From: Elgaria multicarinata webbii
Lineage: Eukaryota > Chordata > Lepidosauria > Squamata > Anguidae
Length of the DNA stretch: 64,000 nucleotides
NCBI RefSeq assembly: GCF_023053635.1
Contig: NC_086183.1
Location: forward strand, 689,501 to 753,500
Direction of reading: 5' to 3'
Every line of letters starts with the position of its first letter. Positions within the stretch are counted from its first letter, which is position 1. A program made the position numbers and the translations under genes. The notes below the pieces were generated by a model. That model saw nothing but the letters and a program-made list of their open reading frames with translations. It was not told the origin of the DNA and made no database searches. Shown here piece after piece: positions 47,291-58,357 of the stretch.

Positions 47291-48928
47291 TCCAGCAGCA
47301 GACCTTCTAAAGGCCTCTCTGGACTTCTCTTGTCCAGTCTGTCTCCTCATGTTTATCCAGCAGCCTACTGCCAAAACGGTTCACATTTCTCATCACTCTG
47401 ACCGTGTGACCCCTCCCCTTGCTTCCTGTCCACTTCAAGAACCAGGGCAAATGGCTTGTGCATATCCTCTGGAGTGCTCCATGACCCCTGTGAGCCTCCC
47501 CCATCAATTTCCACTCTTAAAATCCAAAGGCCTCCTCTGCCTCAATTGTCTCCATCTTTGCTGCCTTTTCAAGTCAGAAAATCTTGCATGATGCCACCTC
47601 TCTCACTTCTGGTCTCCTTGTATTCTGTCAAGCATCACGCATGCTGGTGGTGCTATGTATAAATAATGTGAGGTCCTAAGAGGAGGTTTCTCAGGTGTGT
47701 GGTTGAGGCCATAGCTGCTCAGCGCTTCATGGGTCAAAATCATTATCAGCAGCAGCAGCAGCAGCATTGGGTTCCATAACAGGGGTAGGGATGGCGTCTG
47801 GTAGTGGCTCAAAAGGAGTGAGCCACTGGGATGGGCAGGGCGAAGGAGGATGGGGCTCGGAACGGCCTCCAGGGAAACAGTCGTTCTGGTCTAAGGTTCA
47901 GAAAGTGCCAGCTCTTCCCCTGGGATGGCAGGGCTAATGAGTGTTCCAGCTGCCCGTCCACCTGCCCTCTTCCGTCTAAGCCCAGCCTCCCTGTGGCCAT
48001 TAGTGGAGGTTATAGGCAGGGCAGCTCAAGTTCTGGGCCAAAGACCCACTCTGGGGAGCCAGGCAGTCTGGCCAGGTGGAGCAATGGCCTGACAGTGCAA
48101 AGCAGCCCCATATGCCTTAGCCAGGAGGTGGAGTGCTACTTTCAGGTGAGGGGCTGCATGATTCGCACAAGTGTTGTCTCACACTTGCACTGCACATTTT
48201 GCCTCTCTCAGGCACTGGGAGGAGCAACGGCTCCCTGTCCCACGTCTTCCTCTGCCTGCCTCTCAGGGGTGCGGGGCGGTGTGACAAGGAAGACTGGGCC
48301 AGGGCCACTCCTCCAGCACTGGGCCAGCACTGTCCATGTCCACACTGGGATCTTTACTTACAGGGGAGGGTCCTCTGCACACCGGCCGTTTGCCCTCCCA
48401 ATTGGGAAGGAGTGCAGCATGCAGGGAAATTTCCCCTATGCTCTCTGATAACAGTTCCCAGGTCAAGTGGGGATGTCTCCAGGGGCAGGACCTGGAGGCC
48501 TCTGCAAGCTGGGTGAGGCATGGACATGGACCCGGACAAGGCCTGCAGGCTGGAGGTTCCCTTCTTGCTTTCGCCCTCTTCTCCATGTGCCAGTGTCTGC
48601 ACACCCCCTGGTGTGGGGACAAACAGAACCCTGACAGGCCTTCCAAGCTGCTGAGGGCACAGAACCTGTGGTTCCACTGCTGGTGACTGGGGATGCTGCA
48701 AGGAGAGAAGTCTGTGAGAAAGAAACGTGGTTGGGCAGGGCTTCTACGTGTGCCCGGCAATGGGTCCCTTCCACTGCCTTGCCTGAGGCCCAAGCATGGT
48801 TTGTGGGGCCATCACCACTTCCTTGCACAGCACTGGGAAATGGGCTGGGGGGGAGAAATCTAAATGCATGCATGTGTCCTTCCCATGCCCCAGCAGGACC
48901 CTAGAAGAGAAAGGACCCTTGTTTCAAG
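47291..48928. other. Region upstream of the Ly6-like gene
   Basis: No CpG island and no recognised repeat apart from a (CAG)6 run at about 47747-47765. It would contain the promoter of the Ly6-like gene. The lack of a CpG island suggests tissue-restricted expression, but no TATA box was clear near 48900. Confidence 0.4.
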
Positions 48929-51900
48929 ATGGCCGGTTCCAGCTACCACATCCTCCCAGCTCAAGGTAAGAGGCTTTACTCTTAAGCAATTCCTTCTTTC
49001 TTAGGGGTTGCTGGTTGAAATGAACAACCCGGCATTGTGTCTCTCGGCAAAGGTTGTGGCTCCTGGCAAAGGTGAGCTGTGAAAGGTATCCCAGCCCCTT
49101 CAGAGCAAGGGGTAGTAAGGGGGAAAGCTTCACTGGTTGAGTGCCTGCCTGCCAAACATCTGTCCATGGAACAAGAGTCTTGCCCCAAAGCAAAGTGGTT
49201 TGTGATTCATTACATAAATGCCTGACAGTGACTTTGGCAGGCATCTCCCCACCCAGAGAGAGAGAGAGAGGTCATTTCTCTCCCTGACTCACCCCAAAGC
49301 AAACCTTGTTTGTGTCTTTCTGTAGGCTTCCTCCTGCTCTGGGTTGTTCTCCATTTCAGCACCTGGAACTCTTGTACGTTTGCAGGTGAGACAGGCGGCT
49401 AAATGGATGTGTGCATGCTGTGAAGGGAAGAGAGGGACCTTGGAAAGCATGGTCTCAGCAGGAAGGCTGAGAAAGGCACGAGCCATTCAGACTGTCCACT
49501 CCACCACTCTTTCCCCCTCAGCCCCAAAGGGCCCTGAGCAACTGTGGCCCTGCTCTTCTAGGGCAACTATTGGGATGAACAGATAGACCACTGCCCCCAC
49601 TGAGGAGACCAGCTCACCTCTCTTCTTCCATCATGTCTTTCTCTTCCAGAGCCTGGACCCATCTCAGGAGCGCCCCTTTTTTCCAACAGCTCAGTGAATA
49701 GAACAGACATTGTGCCTGTAAGGAAACTCAACCACAGCTCAGCCCCCTAACGTGGTGGCAGAGGGGGGGGTGCTGGGCATTTCTCAGTTGGTGAGGAGGA
49801 AAATGATGGGCGGCCAGTGAGGGGGGGAAGAGGGGAAATATCTGCATCTGGGAAACGAAAGGTACCAGATGGAGGTCCTACCTGGGCCTGGTGGAGGAGA
49901 CAAGGCAGAGAACAATGTCCCATTGGAAGGCTTAGTGGATGGCACAGAGGAGGTGCCAGGTCTGCAGGGCTTGGGGATGCCAGGCAGGAGTCTAGATCTC
50001 CAGCTGTGCAGGTTCCGCTCCTTCTCTCCCTGCAGCTCACTTGCCAGAGCTTCCAGTGTTCTGGGGAGAGATGCTACCAGGATGAAGCCCATGGAAACAA
50101 TACAGAATCCTGCCAGAATGCATCGCACTGCGAGGTAGGGAGCCCTGGAGTTCTTCCGGCCCTAAAGCCCCTTGGGGGAGGGAGTTAGATCCTTGGGCTC
50201 CAGCCAGGACTACTGAGTGGATGCATCAGTTAGGGTGGGTAAATGGGATACCACCCCCTCTCCAATTGAAATGTAGCGGGTGTTAGTTGCCTGCTGGCCC
50301 AGCTAATGCTTCTGTGGACCTTGCAGCTTTACCGTTTCAACAGCACCAGCTACGCAGCATGGTGCAACAGCGAGTGTGGGAGTGCCAACGCCTCCGAAAT
50401 GTGCATGACCAATGGCAGCTTTGGCATGGACCTGTGCAGCATGGAGTGCTGCAGCTCATCAAACTGCCTGCGCCTCAATGCCACAGCCTACGGTAAGTTC
50501 AGCCAGCCAGAGGCAGCTTTGCTGCAACAAGCAACAGGATTGCTTCCCCTCCTCTTGCTGGTGCTGCCACTGCCAGGACTGCCTATGGTGGCTCCAGCAC
50601 TGGACCTTGGTGGATGAAGAATGAGATGGCCTGGTGAGCATCTAGGCAGAGCTGCATGCTCAGCAAGGTCTTTCCTCATCCTGTGTGTGAATCTCGCTAC
50701 TTGCTTGATCTCTGCAGCAGGAGTTGCCTGATGAGCAGGATTGCAGCAACTGTCTCCTCTGTGGCTTCCCTCAGAGGCCAGGAGGACCTTCGAGGCTTTG
50801 GCCAACTTCTTCTATGTTGTTTGTTCTAGGTGATTTGCCTCTCACCACCACCCTGGCTCCCACCACCACCACCACCACCACCACCACCACCAAAGCACCC
50901 CCCAAGAACGTAGGTGCTACTTCATGTTCTGGCAGGATGACTTCTTCAGTAGTATTTTAATTTTAATCTTATATCAATTTTGCTGTGTGGTTTTATCCTG
51001 GTTGTGCTTTTTATACTGTATTTTGTATTTGTGTTTTTAACCTGTTGGTTGTTTTCTTATGGTTTTAATTTTTGTGAAACGCCCAGAGAGCTTCAGCTAT
51101 TGGGCGGTATAAAAATGTAATAAATAAATAAAATAAATAATAGTGGGGAGGGCAGGTGGCATAACCATGGTTTGGATGGCTGTCATAGCTATGCAGTGGT
51201 GGCAACAAAGTTCCCTCCACGACGCCCTCCCCCAAACTGGGTATTCACATCTCTGGCCAAAAAATGCCCGTTCAGTGGCCTGCCTGACTCTCCCCTTCCT
51301 TGCCTCCTAGGGGAAAGTGTGCTCAAGATTCACCTGCCATGGAGAAGGATGCTACAAAAGCCAGAAGTCCTCAACTGGCTGCAACATGGGCTTTGATTTC
51401 TGCGAGGTACCCTTTCTGAGCTGGCCCACTGCCACATTCTGAGTCCTAACTGTGAGATCCTCAGCCCAGGTCCATCCTCTCAACTGAGGGCCCCAACAAC
51501 AACAACAGCAGCACAAAGCAGATGGTGAAGAGTTGCTGAGCTATTCAGTAGCAAAAAAAAAAAAAGCAATCCAGGGCTGCTGTGGTGCCTTAGACACCCG
51601 CTAGTTCCTTGAGGAGTGAGCTTTTGTAGACCAGAATTTCCCCAGAGGCCTGCAGAATACCTGTTGCTTAAGATATCAGCAAGTCCCATGAGCCAAAGGA
51701 AGGTCATACCAGAGCTGGCATTCTGAAATAGGAATCGTAAGCTAAACAGATGCCAGAACCCCAAGTGGGAGGCCATTTTTTAATGACAGAATTACCCCTA
51801 ACCTCCCTTCAAAGGCTGAGAAAGAGCAAAGCTAACCAATTCCATTTTGCAGCCTCTTGTTCCTGCTGCCCCTTAAATGGGGCAAACTATTTGCATACAC

Positions 51901-52269
51901 CTGGCTTCACACTGCACCTGCTCTGTGAACCAGCAACTGAAACACTTGCCAAGGGGGTTTCTGCTTCACACAGCAACTCCTCCTTCTTTTCCCTTTCAGA
52001 TGAAGAGAACAGGACCCATCTTTGTGGCAGACTGCAGCAAAGTCTGCAAAACGGCTGGCCCAGCCTGTGCCGCGGGATCTACTGCTCCTTGCTATCAGGA
52101 GTGCTGCCCAGCTATGCCCAAAAAGAGCTGCCTCAAACTGGATGGCAAAGTGCACTTCAACGGGGCCAGGCGCTTGGCTTCAGCAACAGCCCTGCTCCAG
52201 CTTCTGGCCTGTGCAGCAGTCCTTGGCCTGAACTCTCACGCCCTCTTCTTCTCCACTGGGCTCAACTGA
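48929..52269 (+). CDS. Two-domain cysteine-rich Ly6/uPAR-like GPI-anchored protein (unnamed)
   Basis: Eight exons: 48929-48965, 49326-49385, 49650-49717, 50036-50134, 50327-50492, 50830-50909, 51311-51406 and 52000-52269. They sum to 876 nt, 291 aa plus stop, with GT/AG and matching phase at each junction. The start context is CAAGATGG. Residues 1-32 form a signal peptide (GFLLLWVVLHFS). Domain 1 (about 56-144) and domain 2 (about 171-245) have 12 cysteines each, both opening C-x4-C-x4-C-Y and closing C-x3-C...C-x3-CC...C, as in the Ly6/uPAR fold with extra cysteines. A Thr10 stalk links them. Eight N-glycosylation sequons fall in the N-terminal half and none in domain 2. The tail (NGARRLAS then LLQLLACAAVLGL) fits a GPI signal. 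Each domain is split by a phase-0 intron after Cys-Glu. Ligand and role are unknown; LYPD3 and phospholipase A2 inhibitors share a two-domain layout, but identity is unproven. Confidence 0.85.
51072..51141 (+). mobile_element. L2-like LINE tail in Ly6-like gene intron 6
   Basis: The block 'cttcagctattgggcggt' followed by (AATA)n is the usual LINE tail of this window, in the same direction as the gene and about 170 bp upstream of exon 7. Confidence 0.8.
51552..51690. repeat. SINE-like repeat in Ly6-like gene intron 7
   Basis: A poly-A run (about 51550-51564) is followed by 'gtggtgccttagacac' and 'gagcttttgtagaccagaat'. I recall these blocks from a reptile interspersed repeat ('cttagagactaac..gagctttcgtggac'). 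Family name uncertain. Confidence 0.45.
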
Positions 52270-53099
52270 AGTAGGCACCTCATGCTCTGTAGCAGGCTTC
52301 AGGCAGAGGCTAGAAAAGAAGCTCTCTCCCCCGCCCCTTCTCATCTAAGAACATAACCAGAGCCCTGATGCTGGACCAGACCGAGGGCCCACCTAGTCAA
52401 GCCTTCTGTTCACACAGTAGCTGTTGGTCACAGACCCACAAGCAGGAGGTCTCCCTCTCCCTGATCCCTATTCTAGAGAAGCGGGATGGGGATGGGAAAG
52501 GCATCCAGAAGTCTGCTCCCGCCTCTCGTCTTCCTATGCTACTGGGTGCCCACGTGTCCCTGGATGGTGCATTTGCCAGAGTTCAGAGCTCCAGCAGGCG
52601 CCGGCATGCTGCGTGTGTCAGGTCAAACCCCAGCACGGGCACTGGGATGAGGGCCTTTCCTTGGCGTGCTGCTGCTGCATCCCGCGCACAAAGCCGGCCG
52701 GGCCTCATCCTGCCTTGGTTCTGCTAGCTTCATGGGCCTTCTAGAGCTCGGCCCCTGCAGCCGCCGCAGCTTCCTCCTGCTGCTCCTCGGTGTAAGGGAG
52801 GGACTGGGCCGGTCCCCTTCCTGCCACGCTTAACTAGTGCTACTTAGGCAATCGTCCCTTCTCTCGCCTTGGCCGCTGCTAGTAGCCGGCAGGTTCCGAG
52901 CGCATTTCCGAGGGAGGATGAAGAGGGGAGGGGAAGCGAAAGGGGAACTGGGGCCGCCCTGGGGCCCCGCCCTTAGCGCCGAAAGACGCGCTGCATCCGC
53001 CGGAGCCCGTCTGCGGCGCTCACGGCATCAGGCACGTTTCCCGTCAATAAAAGTTGCAGATCTGTTTAAGTAGACTCCTGATGCTCGCGTGGATTTTGT
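52270..53099 (+). other. 3' flank of the Ly6-like gene
   Basis: A probable old interspersed repeat lies at about 52350-52560 ('gctggaccagaccgagggcc', 'cccacaagcagga'). The first AATAAA after the stop is at 53046-53051; if used, it gives a ~0.78 kb 3' UTR ending just before the INPP5B CpG island. No further exon was seen. Confidence 0.5.
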
Positions 53100-54330
53100 T
53101 GGCGTAATTACGGCGAGGCGAGGCGAGGCCGTCTGCAAGAGCGTGGCGTGTCTGGCAGGCAGGCAGGCGGCGGCGGCGGCGGCGGCGGCGGGAGGAGCCA
53201 GCGCCGCGCCCTTCGCTCCCCGAGGCAGCCTCGGCCTGATGGGCGCCTAAAGAGGAGCGGGGACGCGAAGTTCCGCCACGTCGGCTGGCGGGCGGCCGTC
53301 GGAGGAGCAATGGCTGCCTTTGCATTCGCAGCGCGCAGAGGGGCGAGGCGGCAAAACGTGGCGGAAACTCTCCGGGTGCCGGCCTGACCCAGCCCGGCTC
53401 CAGCGACCCTCATGGGCACAGGCTACAAGCCACACGCGAGAGGCGCCGCGCGCCAGCGAGCGCTGGGCGACAGGGCCGACGGGAGGCCCCGCCCATCGGC
53501 GCCGGTCGGGCAAGGCCCGCGGCCAGCTGGCCCCTCCGGCTCTCACGGGTAGGCAGGGGCGTCCGTCCCCCGAGGCCGGCGCAGAGCGCGCGGGTGAGCG
53601 GCCGGTCGGCCTACCGGAGCAGCCGCCTCCCCACTCGGCGCCCTGCGGCGCGGCCCCGAGCGCTAGCTGCGAGCGGGAAGGGCTGGTGGGAGGCCGGCCG
53701 CCAGGCAGGTCTTCCGGGGCAGGCTTCTCGCGCCGCCCGTGATCCGACTAGAGGGAGGGGCGCTGCCGACGCAGCCGCGCTTCTCCTCTCCCGCTCGGCC
53801 CGGCCAGACCGCGCAGGCACCCCTCGGTTCTCGCGCCGACTGCGGGCCCGCCGCCCGCCGCCTTCTCGTCCCGCTGCGCTCGCCGCCGCTGCCGTCCTGG
53901 TCATGAGGCGATCCTCGCCCCGCCTGGGTGACAGCGGCCCCTGGGGAGCCCCGCTCGGCAGCCCCGGCGCAGCCTCCTGAGGCCGCCCCGGGCCCTGCGG
54001 AGAGGCTCCCGCGTCCCCAGCGCGATGGACCAGTCCGTCGCCATCCAGGAGACGCTGGCTGCGGGAGAGACGTGCCTCGCGGTATCCTTCGGAACAGCTC
54101 TGGGAACGGGTGGGCGGCTCGTGGCGGTGGCCGAGCTGCTCCCGGACGGGCGGGACGGCAAGCCAGCGGCGCCTGCCTGGGGCCTGAGACGGCAGCGTTG
54201 CAGAGCTTCCTTGACCGTCTGCTTCAGGCTGTGCAGGGCATCCTGGCCGCTGGCGGGGAGAGCCGGCTCCTGGGCCTGGTGGAGGGCCACGGGAAGGCCA
54301 CGTAAGTGCCGCGCTGCTGCCAGCCCCCCC
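53100..54330 (+). promoter_or_regulatory. INPP5B: CpG island, INPP5B promoter and exons 1-2
   Basis: CpG-dense sequence with a (CGG)8-type run near 53168-53191 starts abruptly at 53100 and covers the first two INPP5B coding exons. The large open frames on both strands (for example 53611-54654 -) are composition shadows. The transcription start cannot be placed from sequence alone. Confidence 0.75.
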
Positions 54331-56666
54331 CCCCCCCCCAGCCAGGAGAAGGCGGGCCGGGGGCAGGACGGAGGTGGCGCTGGGAGGGGGACGGCAACGG
54401 AGCAGCGCTAGCCTGGAGCGAGCCGAAGAGGCGGAGCAAGCAGGAGGCGGGAAACGGCGGCGGCTCCTGCTAGCCTGCCCGCAACCCAGGGCTGCCTGAG
54501 GACCACTGCGGGGCCGGCTCTGCAAGGACCACCACTGGCAGCTCTCTGGCTCATCCGCAGGGATGCTGATCTGGCGGCCTTGTGGGCCAAGGCGAAGGGC
54601 TTCTGCCTTTCTTTGGTTGTGAGAACACGTGCAGGGCTGGTGGGCAGCCCACATCTCTGTGCCAGGGTTTTGCTACTGCCCATTTTGGACAGTGGGGCAG
54701 TGTGCAAGGAGGCTCTGGGGAGTCCACCAGGGGCTAGGCTCAGCTACCCCTAGCTTGGGACATCATGCATGGTGCTGAGGTCTAGGCAGTGGCTGGGCTC
54801 ATGATCCTGGTTAGTACTGCCTGGGGAGGGGAGTTGGGTGCTGATGAGGAGAAGGGGCGGCTCTCCTCCCTGCTTTGTGTTTGCAGGATCTGCCTCTACA
54901 CCCACCGGCGTATGGCCATCACTGCAGAAGACGTGTGCCTGGAGAGGGTCCTTCTCCTGGACGAAGGCTTTGCTGTGGAAGAAGGTCTGTGCCTCAGCTT
55001 CTCTCCTGTCCTGCCCTAGGCTCAGGTGCATTCTGGAGCAGAGCTTCCGCACCCCCAGTGCCTCTGGGCCCTTGAAATGCTCCTCCTCATTGCACCTACA
55101 GAGAGGAATCCAGGATAAATGACAAGCAGAACTGTGGCCTGGCTGGGTTCTCTGCCCAGACCAGGAGGCGGCAGTATCAGCCACTGCTCCCCAGGCTTCT
55201 GTCTCCAGGCCAGGATTCAGTGTCAGTGGTCATGTCTTTGTAGCAACTGGGGGGCTTTGCTGGGACCCTCTGGTGGCATTTCCACCAGCAACAGCCAAGG
55301 TAGCTCACTTTTCCACCCTTCTCTTTTGACAGTTGTCCTGGAGAGTGACAGGCCTATTCTGGGTAAGTATCTTGCTTGTTGCTTTTGCAAATAATGATTC
55401 CTAGATGCTCCCTTCTAGGAATCCTGATTTGCCTCCCTTGGCAGGCAGAGCTGCAAGCTTATTTAACAAGACCATTGTACTCTATACTAGAAAATAACCA
55501 GACTTGTGCACCTAAGGAAGCCAAATTGCAGGACCTGAGTAATGCAAGCCAAGCCCACCAAGGCTTACTCTGCTTCTGCTAACCATGGGAGAAGAAGGTC
55601 AAGGCTTTCTGCAGTCAATCAAGCCAAGCCTGGAAGTGCAGTGCAGCCCCCTCTGAATGCTGAGTCTTCACTAGCCAACCACATATTTCTGAGCTGATCT
55701 ATGCTGCCTCTGAGAGCTAGAATGTCGTTGTTCTATTTACATTAAACTTGTGCAATTGTCTCCTGTGCACAGGTGCGGAGCTCTCTCTGAACATGGCAAT
55801 GTTCTCCCACTTAGGGCCCATCTACACCTGCAGCCCCCTGGGGAGTGGGGAGGGACAATCACGGAGTTTTCCACTTCCTGGCATCCCTCAGGGGCCGCAA
55901 GCCAGTGAGTTATCCTGGAAGTAAGGAGGGATGTTTCAGGGTGTGATTTAAAAAAAAATGAGAGGAGACATTTGCGCAATGCATGGGCACAATCCTGTGC
56001 AAAGGAACAATTGTTTTTTTAAAAAATCCACACACAACAAACTCGACTCTGGAAGACGCTGAGCACCATCCCAAAGATGGTGAAAATGCTCACCCCCAAT
56101 GCCCCTGGACTCCCTCCGCACGGCTCTGTCCCCTTTTCCTAAGCCCCGCTACTCGTGGGGGAGAGGGAGAGCCACACCACCCATGGAGCTCAGGGCAATC
56201 CCAAGATGGCAGGAAAAACTGGGGGGGAAAGCAGTCCCAGCTATCCTGGGAGAACTGAGTGCTCGTCTCCGGTTCACCCCAGGATTATTTGGACACGCAA
56301 GGACAACCTCGTGACCACCCTGAGATAAATGGCAGGTGTAGATTAGGCCTCAACCTTTGTCACCCTTCAACATAAATATTTCCAGGGCAACTGACAAAAT
56401 AAGGACTGGAAACAATACAATTGCATGGCAGCTCTGGTCTGCCCGGTTTTGTTTGCAGTGGCATCATACAGTGCTGTTGCCCCAGAGGAGCTTCTGTCTA
56501 GGTCAGCCCCTGATATTAATGCCACTTCTCCCCTGGTGTTCTCTGTGTGCAGGCTCTGATGTAACTGTCCGGATTACCTCAAACAATTCCCACTTCATGG
56601 TGCAGATGCCTTTCGGCTCGCAGACACAAATGTTCCTGAAAGAGGTCAGAAAGCGCTGCCGCCCAG
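54025..56666 (+). CDS. INPP5B: INPP5B, type II inositol polyphosphate 5-phosphatase, N-terminal exons
   Basis: Five exons, 54025-54081, 54228-54301, 54887-54984, 55333-55362 and 56553-56666, give 124 codons plus one base, partial at the 3' end because the gene continues past the window. The start MDQSVAIQETLA is identical to the human protein as I recall it. AVQGILAAG, SRLLGLV, LYTHRRMAIT and MPFGSQTQMFLKEV also align in order. These exons encode the N-terminal PH domain. The 5-phosphatase, ASH and RhoGAP-like domains must lie downstream. INPP5B removes the 5-phosphate from PtdIns(4,5)P2 and related lipids on Golgi, endosomes and cilia. Exon 4 is only 30 nt. The exon 2/3 junction is about five residues shorter than human. 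Exon 1 has an unusual donor (GTATCC) and exon 3 a weak one (GTCTGT). At least 7.3 kb of intron follows exon 5. Confidence 0.93.
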
Positions 56667-56860
56667 GTACGAGGCCGTGCTGCTGCTGCTGCTGGGCGGG
56701 CTATGAGGTTTGGGCTTGTGTTTCACTTTGCAAAGGAGAGCTAAAAGTGTGGGGGAGTTGGGTGCTGGTCACAGGTACTGGCTTCAGTGAAGAAAGGGCT
56801 CCAAACCACTGTTTACTGTGGTTGTTATTTAGATGTCCTGCTGCTGAATCCCGGGATAGA

Positions 56861-57270
56861 ATTTATTTTTATTTATTTACTTATTACATTTCTATACCTC
56901 CCAATAGCCGGAGCTCTCTGGGCGGTTCACAAAAATTAAAAACATTCAAAGTATAAAACAACAGTATAAAACCAAAATATAAAATACAATATAAAAGCTC
57001 AACCAGATAAAAACAGCAGCAATGCAAAATTACAAATTTAAAACACCAAGTTAAAATTTATTTATAGACAGTTAAAATACTGGGAGAATAAAAAGGTCTT
57101 CACCTGGCGTCTAAAAGCATGTCCAGATAAGGAACACTGCCATGTGTAGGCTATAGGGCTCTGTTGTGGACCTTCTTATTTATTTATTTATTTATTTATT
57201 ACATTTATATACCGCCCCGCAGCTCTCTGGGCAGATTACAACAGTTAAAAATAATAAACATTAAAAGTAT
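56861..57270 (-). mobile_element. Two L2-like LINE 3' ends in INPP5B intron 5
   Basis: The first (56861-57125) has the tail, A-rich 3' UTR and the end of the ORF ('aaaaaggtcttcacctggc'), like 30977-31195 plus 32337 onward. The second (57175-57270) is a shorter tail with (ATTT)n and 'tatataccgcccc'. Both are 5' truncated. Confidence 0.82.
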
Positions 57271-58357
57271 ACTTGCTGGCAAAGGCAAGGTGGGGGGAGC
57301 ACTAGCTGCATTAGCTCCTGGCTTTTCATAACATCTGTCTACATCTTGTTTGTACCAGGAGATGGATGGGACTTCCTTCCAATACTGCCCAATGTCACTT
57401 ACCCTGTTGCCAGACAACTTAGGGCCCTTCAATCTGCAGGAGATGCCCTGCTCATTGCTCCCTTCCCATGAATAAGGTCAAGAGGGGAGAAATGAGCCTA
57501 GCCCCCCTCCATTTGCAGAACTCCCTGCTGGGTGAGATCCAATTAACCGTCACTGAATATTTTTACACATAAGCCACAGACCTTGTTATTTATACAAATG
57601 TTGGCTCTAGATCTCTTGTACTTTGAAGGAAGTATAAGAACTGTGAATTAATACATATATTTATGACTTTAGTACATTTGTATCCCACCTTTCCTCCAAG
57701 AAGCTTGTGGGCATATATAGCCCCCTCATTTCAACCTCAGAACGATCTGGTGAGGTAGGTTATGTTGAGAGATAGTGAGTGTTACCCACAGGTTGGCTCT
57801 TGAATGCCCTGACTGTGTAGGGAGGAATCAAAGACATGTCCATAGGCAATTTTTCAACTGAAAGCGTAGGAAGTATTCTCCGTTCCCTGCCTTTCTTATC
57901 TATGCTGCTGATTTTATTATGTGCTGATGATGGTTTTATCTTGGCTTTTATCTGGCTCATTTTTTTCTTTTTATTTGACTTGTTTTATCTCGGTTTTATC
58001 TGAATTGTGTTGTTTCTTTATTGCTACTTTGTGTATTATGGGTATACAAAGAGAACTTTGGGTACTGAGCAGTTTAAAAACGTAATAAATGTAATAAATT
58101 AAGGAGGAAGAGTGGAGCCCTGTTCTGCTTGGAGGTGGAGATGGGGAGAGGAGGGCAAGACCCCAGCAGGCCTCGCTCGCTTCCGCACTTGGAGGCAGGG
58201 CTTGGACAGGAAGGAAAGAAGGAAGGCGGGCCTGGCTCCTCCAGCCATCTCCAGGACCTGCCTCAGCAGGGAAAGCCTATGCTTCTGCGTTTCCCCCCAC
58301 TGGTTAGGGGGCAGGGGACGGATGGACGGACAAAGCTTAGCTGGCTCTAGGCAGGCT
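57271..58357. other. INPP5B intron 5, mostly single copy
   Basis: A decayed retroposon end in + orientation lies at about 57890-58100 ('gagaactttgggtactgagc' then (AATAAATGT)). The rest shows nothing recognisable. Confidence 0.4.

Noticed and set aside
53611-54654. 347-codon frame on the - strand opposite INPP5B exons 1-2
   Set aside because: It is antisense to real exons in a CpG island, with no domain and low-complexity composition.
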